From Lachnospiraceae bacterium AC2029 (GTDB taxonomy: Bacteria; Bacillota; Clostridia; Lachnospirales; Lachnospiraceae), in contig JNLK01000001.1 of assembly GCA_000703065.1 (NCBI GenBank), forward strand, positions 3,795,733-3,859,732: a stretch of DNA of 64,000 nucleotides, written 5' to 3'. Shown here in pieces: positions 17,109 to 25,149 of this stretch (position 1 is the first letter of the stretch; every line of letters begins with the position of its first letter). Both the position numbers and the translations under genes were made by a program. The notes under the pieces are model-generated. The model had not been told where the DNA came from and did no database searches. It worked only from the letters and a program-made list of their open reading frames with translations.

Positions 17109-18032
17109 TTACTCCGTTGCCTTTACAAACCCGTACTTCTCAAATACCTTCATTGCTTCATCGGTCTTCAGGAAATCCAGGAATGACTGCGCTGCGTCCG
17201 CATTCTTTGTCGCCTTTACGATTCCGGCAGGATAAATGACCGGATCACAGCTTCCGGCAGGTGCCTCAGCCACGATTTTTACCTTGTCGCTGCCATATGC
17301 ATCCGTGGCATAAACTACACCGCAGGATACCGCCGAGGTCTCCACCCAGCCGAGCACGGTACGAACATCCGTACCGAAGTTCGCCTTCTTCTCAACTGCA
17401 TCCCAGAAACCGAGATTGGTAAATATGGTCTTGGCATACTGACCTGCGGGTACGCTCTCGATCTCACCGACACCCACCATGGTCACCTCGTCCTTTTTCA
17501 CATCCTCGAAGGAAGTCAGTCCCAGGGTACTGTCCGCCGGCACGATAAGGACTACCTTGTTCTCCAGAAGGTTGCAGATGCTGTCGTCCTTCATCAGCCC
17601 TTCATCCTTCAACGTGTTCATCTGCTTCTTTGCTGCGGAAATAAAAAGATCTGCAGGCGCACCCTCCTCGATCTGGGTCTGAAGAGCACCGGAGCCTGCA
17701 AATGAAAAATTCAGTGTCACTCCCGAATGCTCCGCCTCATACATGGTCTTCAGTTCACCGCATACATCTGTAAGCGATGCAGCCGCAAGGATCGTAAGCT
17801 CTCCGCTGATGCTGCTGTCCGTCTTAGCCTCGGTTCCCGCTTCTGTTTTCGCATCTGCATCAGTTACGGCTTCTGTTTTCGCATCCGCTGCAGTTGTCGC
17901 TGCCTCTGTGACTGCCTCAGCAGCAGTTGTAGCCTCTTCCTTGCTTCCGCAGCCGCCCATGGTAAAAAGCATGCTCATGGCAAGGATCATAGTTGTTACA
18001 GTTTTAATACTCTTTTTAATACTCTTTTTCAT
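17109..18032 (-). CDS. modA: Molybdate-binding lipoprotein
   Basis: The 307 residues comprise a lipoprotein signal ending at MGGCG (Cys28), an unusually long Ala/Thr/Glu/Asp linker (about 32-75) made of repeated ADAKTEA-like units, and a type-2 periplasmic-binding fold. Typical ModA features are LTILAAASLTDV, FSFAGSGALQTQIEEGAPADLFISA and the TDVRTVLGWVETSAVSCGVVY region. It captures molybdate or tungstate outside the membrane for ModBC. A GGGAG site lies 8 nt before the ATG. A TATTAT -10-like box upstream suggests a possible internal promoter, but its -35 is poor. Confidence 0.93.
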   Translation of the reverse strand: MKKSIKKSIKTVTTMILAMSMLFTMGGCGSKEEATTAAEAVTEAATTAADAKTEAVTDADAKTEAGTEAKTDSSISGELTILAAASLTDVCGELKTMYEAEHSGVTLNFSFAGSGALQTQIEEGAPADLFISAAKKQMNTLKDEGLMKDDSICNLLENKVVLIVPADSTLGLTSFEDVKKDEVTMVGVGEIESVPAGQYAKTIFTNLGFWDAVEKKANFGTDVRTVLGWVETSAVSCGVVYATDAYGSDKVKIVAEAPAGSCDPVIYPAGIVKATKNADAAQSFLDFLKTDEAMKVFEKYGFVKATE

Positions 18033-18120
18033 CTTTTCGTTCTCCCTGATATAATATGGGATCTGTCAATCCTGACCATCACGTCATGTCACGGCGACAC
18101 GAAAAGTATTAGCTCCGCCA

Positions 18121-18609
18121 TCAGATTGACAGACTGTCTCTTGTAAATGTACCGGATTTCCCTCCGCTCTTCTCTTCCAGGCGGATATCGGAAATCTCCA
18201 TGGTCTTATCAACGGCTTTGCACATATCATAAATCGTCAGCAGCGCCACACTCACTCCGGTCAGGGCTTCCATCTCCACGCCAGTCTTTCCGGAGATCCG
18301 CACCTCGCAGGTACAGAGGATCTCCTTTGAATCCGGGCAAACCTGAAAATCCACCGAAACCTTCGTCAGCAGCAGCGGATGACAGAGAGGGATCAGCTCC
18401 GGCGTCTTCTTCGCCGCCATGATTCCCGCGATCCTTGCGGTTCCGAGCACATCTCCCTTTGCCGCGGAGCCTTCCTCCACGACACGGAGCACCTCTTCCC
18501 CCACACGGATCCGTCCGGTCGCTCTGGCATACCGGAGAGTCTCCTCCTTCGCTGTTACATCCACCATTCTGGCTTCGCCTTTTTCATTGATATGTGAAAG
18601 CTTATTCAT
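18121..18609 (-). CDS. moaC: Cyclic pyranopterin monophosphate synthase MoaC
   Basis: This 162-residue enzyme converts 3',8-cyclo-GTP to cyclic pyranopterin monophosphate, the second step of Moco synthesis. Conserved motifs are [30 protein letters not shown] and [25 protein letters not shown]. Length is standard. It is followed 88 bp later by modA and preceded by the MoeA-like gene. Confidence 0.95.
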   Translation of the reverse strand: MNKLSHINEKGEARMVDVTAKEETLRYARATGRIRVGEEVLRVVEEGSAAKGDVLGTARIAGIMAAKKTPELIPLCHPLLLTKVSVDFQVCPDSKEILCTCEVRISGKTGVEMEALTGVSVALLTIYDMCKAVDKTMEISDIRLEEKSGGKSGTFTRDSLSI

Positions 18610-18659
18610 ATTTTACTCCTGTTATATATCCTTCGCAGCATCGCTCTCCGGGATGACAC

Positions 18660-19787
18660 TCATTTGCCGAACTGACAATTCGGGAAATGACACACCTCAC
18701 AGTTCAGGCACAGTCCGCCTTCTCCGTACTTCGCCAGATCAGACGCCTGCAGCCGTTCGCCTGCAAGGACTCTCGGCAGAACCAGATCGAAGATTGTCCT
18801 TTTCGCATACATGATACAGCCGGGAAGTCCCAACACGGGAACGACTCTGCCGCTCTGTCCATACGAATCCTCTTCCTTCCGATCCTCCGTCAGCTCCATC
18901 GACTGACTCTCCTGCCGATCTCCCTGCCGGTCTTCCGAACTCTCGTTACAGTTCAGATAGGACAGCAGGAACATGGCTCCCGGAAGCACCGGTGCACCGT
19001 AACTAATCACATCCGCCCCGGTATCCCGTATGGCTCCCGGCGTTTTATCATCCGGATCCACACTCATTCCACCGCTGCAAAGCACCAGATCAGCTCCCCG
19101 CTCTGCAAAATCAAGGATCGCAGCCGTAATGCCCTCCCGGTCATCCGGAAGGATCACCTGACCCATGCACTCTGCTCCGTATTCTTCCATCTTCCGCTTC
19201 AGCACAGGACCGAACTGATCCTCGATCCTGCCCTGCGCCACCTCATTTCCGGTGGTCACAAGTCCGTAACGCACCTTCGGGATGGGCAGAATGGAGAAAA
19301 TGGTTGTATCTCCGGCTATGGTCTTCGCCTTCTGCAGCTTTGCCTCCTCGATCACCAGCGGGATCACTCTGGTTCCTGCCAGCTTATCACCGGCACGGAC
19401 CGGATAGTCTCCGTGGATACTCGCGATCATCATTTCTCCTAAGGAATTGATCTCCAGCAGCTTCTCCCGGTCGATCTTCAGAAGTCCGGAAACAGCCGCA
19501 CGGATCTCAATCTTCCCTTCACTGGGAGCCGAAGCCTTCATGGAAGGGTCACTCCCCATGCAGATCTCCCGAAGGATCTCTGCAGCCTCGTCCTCATGCA
19601 GCATACCCTCTTTCTTCTCCCAGACATAGAGATGCTCCTTTCCCACATTCAGCAGAACCGGAATATCCTCCTCGGTTACGATATGCCCTTTTTTAAAGAC
19701 GGGTCCCTTCTCCACTCCCGGAAGGATCCGGGTAATGTCATGACAAAGCACATGTCCCACCGCGTCCTTTGTATCTATCAGTTTCAT
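18660..19787 (-). CDS. MoeA-like molybdopterin-binding protein with Cys-rich tail
   Basis: This 375-residue protein carries a molybdopterin-binding domain (YGLVTTGNEVAQG, LVLCSGGMSVDPDD, LPGCIMYAKRT) but lacks the full MoeA domain set, so it is a stand-alone MoeA-related protein as found in many Clostridia next to true moeA. A ~35-residue Glu/Asp/Gln/Ser-rich insert interrupts the domain near 285-320. The last 16 residues hold four Cys and a His (CLNCEVCHFPNCQFGK), which could bind a metal or cluster. The start has a strong AGGGAGG site. A role in metal insertion or cofactor handling is inferred. Confidence 0.87.
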   Translation of the reverse strand: MKLIDTKDAVGHVLCHDITRILPGVEKGPVFKKGHIVTEEDIPVLLNVGKEHLYVWEKKEGMLHEDEAAEILREICMGSDPSMKASAPSEGKIEIRAAVSGLLKIDREKLLEINSLGEMMIASIHGDYPVRAGDKLAGTRVIPLVIEEAKLQKAKTIAGDTTIFSILPIPKVRYGLVTTGNEVAQGRIEDQFGPVLKRKMEEYGAECMGQVILPDDREGITAAILDFAERGADLVLCSGGMSVDPDDKTPGAIRDTGADVISYGAPVLPGAMFLLSYLNCNESSEDRQGDRQESQSMELTEDRKEEDSYGQSGRVVPVLGLPGCIMYAKRTIFDLVLPRVLAGERLQASDLAKYGEGGLCLNCEVCHFPNCQFGK

Positions 19788-19882
19788 GTGTATCCTCCCT
19801 GAGGAATCTCATCTCTCCCACGCCGGGCTCCTTCGCCTCCGACTTGGGCCGGTGTTTTGTCATATTCATAAATGCTCCGATT

Positions 19883-20956
19883 TCATACCGACAGATACTC
19901 CCGAAGGCATGAAAAAATCCCCTGGATATCATCGAACCCGAACACGGGACAGGATGCTTCTTCCGGGGATATACAGTCGGTCACTATGCAGATCAGCGTA
20001 GCGGGATCCGCTACGCTTTCAGGATGCACCTCACGCCGCACCACCTCGATCTTCGGAACCTGAGAGTGTTTAAAACCCTCCAGGATACAAATGTCGGGCG
20101 GTTCGGGAAGTCTCCTGATATATTCGGTCAGAACCTGCGGATCGGTCTTCCTCCGAACCTCCATCTGGTATCCGGAGTCCGAAGTCACTACCGCCAGGCC
20201 GGCACCGGCAGACAGATATCTGTCACTGTCCGTATCGGGTACCCTTTTGATATGGTCCTGTCCGTCATGCTTTAATACACCGACTGTATAGCCGGTGCGG
20301 ATGAATTCGTTGATCAGCTTCTCGATCAGTCCGGTCTTGCCGCTGTTGTGGAAACCGGACACGGTAAAGAAGGCCGGGAGGCTGAGCCGTAAAAACTCAT
20401 CCCGGGTATTCACATTTCTTGTGACTCTCTTATCAAAATCCGTATGCTCCAGACTGATATACTTGGTCCGGACGGCATTCAGGATCTCCATCAGACGGTA
20501 TTTGCCCCGACGGATCAGATTCTCGATCACGGGCAGGATCCGTTTGGAATAAATAGCAAGCAGCGGATGCACTCTGTCCTCATCCGTCACCACATAGCAG
20601 TCATAATCGGAGGATATAAACTCCGCCAGGTATTCCGCGATCTCGCGGTTTACAAAGGGCATATCCGCCGCGCAGACAAAGACAAACTCTTCCTTCGCCT
20701 CGGAAAGAATACGCCGGATACCCTCGATGGGTCCGATACTGTCCGCCTCATCATACACCACACGTACACCGGGAGCCTCATAGAGTCCTCTTTCGGCCGC
20801 GGAAATAAGAACCTCCGGATAGTCCTTAAACTCCCTGGAGATCCTGCCGATCATGGTCTCATTCTGAAATTCCATCAGGGCCTTGTTCTGCCCCATACGT
20901 GTGCTCTTCCCGCCGGCCAGAATGCCGATGGAGAAGGCATGAGTCCCCTTGCTCAT
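19883..20956 (-). CDS. MobA-MobB fusion, molybdenum cofactor guanylyltransferase / GTP-binding adaptor
   Basis: The N-terminal half (about 1-190) is MobA-like: GILAGGKSTRMGQNKAL, ADMPFV and DEDRVHPLLA. It attaches GMP to Mo-MPT to make the guanine-dinucleotide cofactor used by formate dehydrogenases. The C-terminal half (about 195-357) is MobB, with a P-loop at GFHNSGKTGLIEKL and the KHDGQDH segment. Both are normally separate proteins. Their fusion in the formate dehydrogenase operon fits the need for bis-MGD. Confidence 0.93.
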   Translation of the reverse strand: MSKGTHAFSIGILAGGKSTRMGQNKALMEFQNETMIGRISREFKDYPEVLISAAERGLYEAPGVRVVYDEADSIGPIEGIRRILSEAKEEFVFVCAADMPFVNREIAEYLAEFISSDYDCYVVTDEDRVHPLLAIYSKRILPVIENLIRRGKYRLMEILNAVRTKYISLEHTDFDKRVTRNVNTRDEFLRLSLPAFFTVSGFHNSGKTGLIEKLINEFIRTGYTVGVLKHDGQDHIKRVPDTDSDRYLSAGAGLAVVTSDSGYQMEVRRKTDPQVLTEYIRRLPEPPDICILEGFKHSQVPKIEVVRREVHPESVADPATLICIVTDCISPEEASCPVFGFDDIQGIFSCLREYLSV

Positions 20957-21032
20957 GGCAAATATCCTTTTCCTTGTTTATCCTTTTCCAATTTGGAATA
21001 AAGGAACACACAGGCACATTGCCTGCTTTAAA

Positions 21033-22355
21033 TCAATTAAACATAAAACGTCGTATGGTCACTCTGTCTCCCACGGAGATCTTCTGACCTTCCGGAAGAT
21101 CCAGATAACAGTTGCAGGTCATCAGATTACTGAGGACCGAGGATGCATGGCTCTTCGCAGGAAGACTCACATGCCCGTTCTCCACACGGGCCCTGATCAG
21201 GCGCCGCATGACATTTACCTTCTCATAAGGAGTGACCAGGATTGCCTCCTCCACTGTCGGGAGAAATGCGTCGCAGCCGGTCAGCCCTGCAGCCAGCGGC
21301 CAGAAATACAGATCGAAATTCGCGACGGCCGCATAGGGATTTCCCGAGAGACACAGCACGGACTTCTCGTGAAATGACGCACCGATGGTCGGCGTTCCCG
21401 GCTGGATCCTGGCTCTCCGGAATCTTGTCTCTGCTCCGATCATCTCCAAGATCTCAGGAAGAAGATCCTTCTTTCCCACCGACACTCCGCCTGTGGTCAG
21501 GATCACATCTGCCTCTTCCGAAGCTTCCAGGATCGCATCCCGGATCTCCTCCGTCTCATCTCTGCAGATCACATGGGAGGCTTCAAAACCGGCATCCAGA
21601 ATGGATGCTTCCAGCATATAGGCTATACTGTTATATATCTTTCCTTCCGGAGGAACCGTGCCCGTCAGCGCCGCAACAGAGCCCGATCCATCTTCTTCCG
21701 TGATATTCTCATTTGGGCTGAAGGCTCCTACCTCCAGCAGTTCCGAACCGGTACAGATGATCCTTACACGGAGCTTTCTGCGAACCGACACCCGGAATAT
21801 TCCCATGCTTGCCAGGGTACCGATCTCCGTCCGGCCAAGAAGCGTCCCTTCGGGAAGAATGACCTCCCCTTCCCGGATATCTTCTCCGACCCGGCAATAA
21901 TTCTGATACTGAGATACTCCTTTGAAGATTCTGACCTCCGACTCACCGTAATCCGTATCCTCTTCCCGTACCACAGCGTCATATCCGTCAGGAACCTGTG
22001 CCCCGGTCATGATACGATAGGCGGTCAGGGAAGTTCCGTCCGAAGATGCTGATCCGGATCCTCGTTCTGACTTCGTACGGAAACCGTCAACACGGTCTCC
22101 CGCCAGGATCTCCCCCAGCACCCTGAGGCTCACCGGATGTTCCTTCGTGGCCTGCTTCACCTCATCAGAACGTACAGCATAGCCGTCCATGGCCGATTTT
22201 GGAAAAGACGGCACGCTAAATGGCGCACGGATCTCCTCCGCAAGCACACGACCGGACGAACGGAGCAGGGGTACCTGCTCCGTCTCCGTGATCCGTGAAA
22301 CGCCTGTCAGAAAGCATTCCAAAGCCTGTTCAATTGTGGGTGCTCCTGACGACAT
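21033..22355 (-). CDS. moeA: Molybdopterin molybdenumtransferase MoeA
   Basis: This full-length MoeA (about 440 residues) inserts molybdate into adenylylated molybdopterin. Motifs are PSFPKSAMDGYAV, the RIMTGAQVPDGYDAVV segment, TGSELLE, TTGGVSVGKKD and CLSGNPYAAVANF. A short Ser/Gly-rich insert (about 97-112) lengthens the N-terminal domain. I chose ATG 22355, which has GGAGG 6 nt upstream. An in-frame ATG at 22373 with a weaker site is possible. It lies about 65 bp after the formate dehydrogenase gene. Confidence 0.93.
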   Translation of the reverse strand: MSSGAPTIEQALECFLTGVSRITETEQVPLLRSSGRVLAEEIRAPFSVPSFPKSAMDGYAVRSDEVKQATKEHPVSLRVLGEILAGDRVDGFRTKSERGSGSASSDGTSLTAYRIMTGAQVPDGYDAVVREEDTDYGESEVRIFKGVSQYQNYCRVGEDIREGEVILPEGTLLGRTEIGTLASMGIFRVSVRRKLRVRIICTGSELLEVGAFSPNENITEEDGSGSVAALTGTVPPEGKIYNSIAYMLEASILDAGFEASHVICRDETEEIRDAILEASEEADVILTTGGVSVGKKDLLPEILEMIGAETRFRRARIQPGTPTIGASFHEKSVLCLSGNPYAAVANFDLYFWPLAAGLTGCDAFLPTVEEAILVTPYEKVNVMRRLIRARVENGHVSLPAKSHASSVLSNLMTCNCYLDLPEGQKISVGDRVTIRRFMFN

Positions 22356-22419
22356 GAAATCCTCCGGAATCATAGCCCTTCCTCATGCGCAGCAGCGCAG
22401 CCGAAGGATCTGATGTATT

Positions 22420-25149
22420 TTACATTTTCTCGATATTCACCGCACAGACCTTATATTCCGGGATCCGCGCAAAATCATCCAGTGCCGCATTTGTCAGCAC
22501 ATTTGCCGGTGAATCAGGGAAATGGAACGGCATCCAGGTTTCACCCTCCGATACCTTACGTCCCACTCTTGCCGTAGCCGTAATGCTTCCGCGGCGGCTG
22601 CTGACCTTGATCTTCTCACCGTTCTTAATTCCGAGACGGTCTGCGTCCTTATAATTCACCTCAATGAAGCCTTCTCCTGAGATTTCCATCAGTCCGGGTG
22701 CCCGGCTGGTCATGGCAGCCGCATTGTAGTGATACAGGATACGGCCTGTGGTCAGGATATACGGATAGGACTCATCCGGAAGCTCCTGTGAGGGCTTGTA
22801 AACAGCCGGATACAGAAGGCCTCTGCCACGTACGGGTTTGCCCACGTGCATGATCGGCGTTCCCAGGGTGGTTTTGTCACGGCAGGGCCACTGCAGGCTC
22901 TCTCCCGCATCCAGACGGTCAAAGGATATACCTGCAAAGCTGGGTGTTACGGAAGCGATCTCGTCCATGATCTCCGATGCGGTCATATGCTTCTGGGGAT
23001 AACCCATGGCATTCATCAGATCGATCAGAATGTCCGTGTCCAGACGCATATCTCCCTCTACGGTCACTGCGGTACGGATCCTCTGAACACGTCTCTCCGT
23101 ATTCGTAAAGGTTCCTTCCTTCTCCGCATAGCTCCGGCCCGGAAGGATCACGTCGGCATACTTGGAGGTTTCCGTCAGGAACAGCTCCTGAAGAACGAAG
23201 AAGTCCAGACTCTCCAGCGCCTTCCTGATATGCTCGGTATCCGGATCCGTCACGATGGGATCCTCGCCGAAGATATAGAGACCCTTGATCTTGCCTTCGA
23301 TGGCAGCCGGGAATACCTCGGTGGCCTTCAGACCCGGATTCGGGCTTAAGCTTACGTTCCATGCCTTTTCGAATTTCTCGCGCACCTCCGGATTGTCCAC
23401 CTTCTGGTAGCCGGGGTAATCCGTGGGCTGTGCGCCCATGTCGCAGGCACCCTGCACGTTGTTCTGCCCACGCAGCGGGTTCACGCCGCAGCCGCTCCGT
23501 CCTACCTTACCGCAGATCAGAGCCATATTTGACAGGCTCATAACGCCCTCGGTACCGGTGGAGTGCTCGGTAACGCCCAGACAGTAAATGATGGGCGCCT
23601 TGCCGGCGGTTGCATACATTCTTGCAGCCTCCACCAGCTTCTCCGGATCGATGTGGCAGATCTCGCCCACCTTCTCCGGTGTATAGTCCTTCACCAGCTC
23701 CTTCAGCTTGTCGAAGTCCTCAGTGAAATTCTCCACATAATCATGATCGATCAGGTCTTCCTCGATCATCACATGCATCATACCGTTTGCAAATGCCACA
23801 TTGGTTCCCGGACGCAGCTTCAGGTGGATATCCGCCTTGGAAGCAAGTCCGATGGAACGGGGATCCACAACGATGAGGCGGGTCTTTCCACGCTCTACGG
23901 CCTGACGGATCTGCATACCCACAACCGGATGTGCCTCCTCCGGATTCGAACCCACCAGAAGGATACAGTCCACATCATGGGTGATATCATAGATCGGGTT
24001 CGTCATGGCACCGGAGCCAAGGGTCTTTGCCAGACCCGCAACGGTTGCGGAATGGCATACACGTGCACAGTTATCGGTATTATTGGTTCCGAAGCAGGTA
24101 CGAACCATCTTCTGAACCATGTAAATATCCTCATTTGCGGAACGTGAGCAGGCAAAGCCGGCCAGAGCATCTCCGCCGTACTTCTCCTTCAGTTCCATAA
24201 ATCTCTTTGCCGTATAGGAGATTGCCTCCTCCCAGGTTGCAGGCTCCAGTTCTCCTGTCTCCCTGTTACGGATCAGCGGAGTCTTTACACGATCCGGAGA
24301 GTTCACGAAATCAAAGCTTCCGTTACGTCCCTTTACGCAGAGCAGACCACGGTTGGAAGGTCCGTCCGCCGCTTCCACATCAACGATCTGATTATCCTTC
24401 ACAATCAGATAGAACTGACATCCGGTTGCACAGTGCGGGCAGGTGGTAAGCACACGTTTGGTCTCCCATGCCCTGTATTTATCACGGCGTTTCAGTGTCA
24501 GCGCACCGGTGGGGCAGGCAGCGGCACAGTTTCCGCAGGACTCACAGCCCGTGGTCTTCCAGTCTGCTCCGAAGGGTGCTTCCACGGTATGGAACACACC
24601 TGTCCGTCCGCTCTGCAGAGTATGATTCTCCGCAGCCCGGTTGCAGGCGCTGATACAACGCTGGCAATGAATACATTTGCTGGGATCGTACTGGATATAC
24701 GGATTGTCCGCCAGCTTCGGGAGCTTGTCCTCGATATTCCGGCGGGAACCGAGGTAAGGCGTATCCTTGATCTCATATTGATTGCATAATGCCTGAAGAC
24801 GACAGTCTCCATTCTTCGGGCAGTTCATGCAGTCTACGGTATGATTGGAAAGGATCATCCGCAGCATTTCCTTCCGGTACTCAGTCAGTTTCTCGGACTC
24901 GGTGGTGATCACCATTCCATCCTCGATCTTGGTACGACACGCCGCAAAGGTACTTCCGTAGCCCTCGATCTCAACCATACAGAGCCGGCAGGAACCGATA
25001 TCACTGTAATCCTTCAGATGACACAGGGAAGGGATCTCAATTCCCTGCTCCCGGCAGAAATTGATGATCTTCTTTCCTTCTTCCGCTTCATATTCACGTC
25101 CGTTAATGGTGATCTTTACCATTTTCACTGTCTTCTCTACCATGCGCAT
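22420..25149 (-). CDS. Formate dehydrogenase catalytic subunit, Cys type
   Basis: This 909-residue molybdo- or tungsto-enzyme oxidises formate or reduces CO2 in the cytosol. It has a 2Fe-2S domain (C43, C54, C57, C71), a NuoG-type HxxxCxxCxxxxxC cluster (H103-C116), two 4Fe-4S sites (C159-C169 and C202-C212) and the bis-MGD domain with its own cluster (C237, C240, C244, C271). The active-site motif is CARVCH at 361-366, so the metal ligand is Cys365, not selenocysteine. ATG 25149 overlaps the upstream gene by 13 bp; ATG 25143 has better ribosome-site spacing. Sequence cannot decide Mo versus W, but the ABC transporter and Moco genes follow directly. Confidence 0.93.
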   Translation of the reverse strand: MRMVEKTVKMVKITINGREYEAEEGKKIINFCREQGIEIPSLCHLKDYSDIGSCRLCMVEIEGYGSTFAACRTKIEDGMVITTESEKLTEYRKEMLRMILSNHTVDCMNCPKNGDCRLQALCNQYEIKDTPYLGSRRNIEDKLPKLADNPYIQYDPSKCIHCQRCISACNRAAENHTLQSGRTGVFHTVEAPFGADWKTTGCESCGNCAAACPTGALTLKRRDKYRAWETKRVLTTCPHCATGCQFYLIVKDNQIVDVEAADGPSNRGLLCVKGRNGSFDFVNSPDRVKTPLIRNRETGELEPATWEEAISYTAKRFMELKEKYGGDALAGFACSRSANEDIYMVQKMVRTCFGTNNTDNCARVCHSATVAGLAKTLGSGAMTNPIYDITHDVDCILLVGSNPEEAHPVVGMQIRQAVERGKTRLIVVDPRSIGLASKADIHLKLRPGTNVAFANGMMHVMIEEDLIDHDYVENFTEDFDKLKELVKDYTPEKVGEICHIDPEKLVEAARMYATAGKAPIIYCLGVTEHSTGTEGVMSLSNMALICGKVGRSGCGVNPLRGQNNVQGACDMGAQPTDYPGYQKVDNPEVREKFEKAWNVSLSPNPGLKATEVFPAAIEGKIKGLYIFGEDPIVTDPDTEHIRKALESLDFFVLQELFLTETSKYADVILPGRSYAEKEGTFTNTERRVQRIRTAVTVEGDMRLDTDILIDLMNAMGYPQKHMTASEIMDEIASVTPSFAGISFDRLDAGESLQWPCRDKTTLGTPIMHVGKPVRGRGLLYPAVYKPSQELPDESYPYILTTGRILYHYNAAAMTSRAPGLMEISGEGFIEVNYKDADRLGIKNGEKIKVSSRRGSITATARVGRKVSEGETWMPFHFPDSPANVLTNAALDDFARIPEYKVCAVNIEKM

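Noticed and set aside
24050..24065. Possible selenocysteine codon in formate dehydrogenase
   Set aside because: The active-site position is an ordinary Cys codon and the frame has no in-frame TGA.
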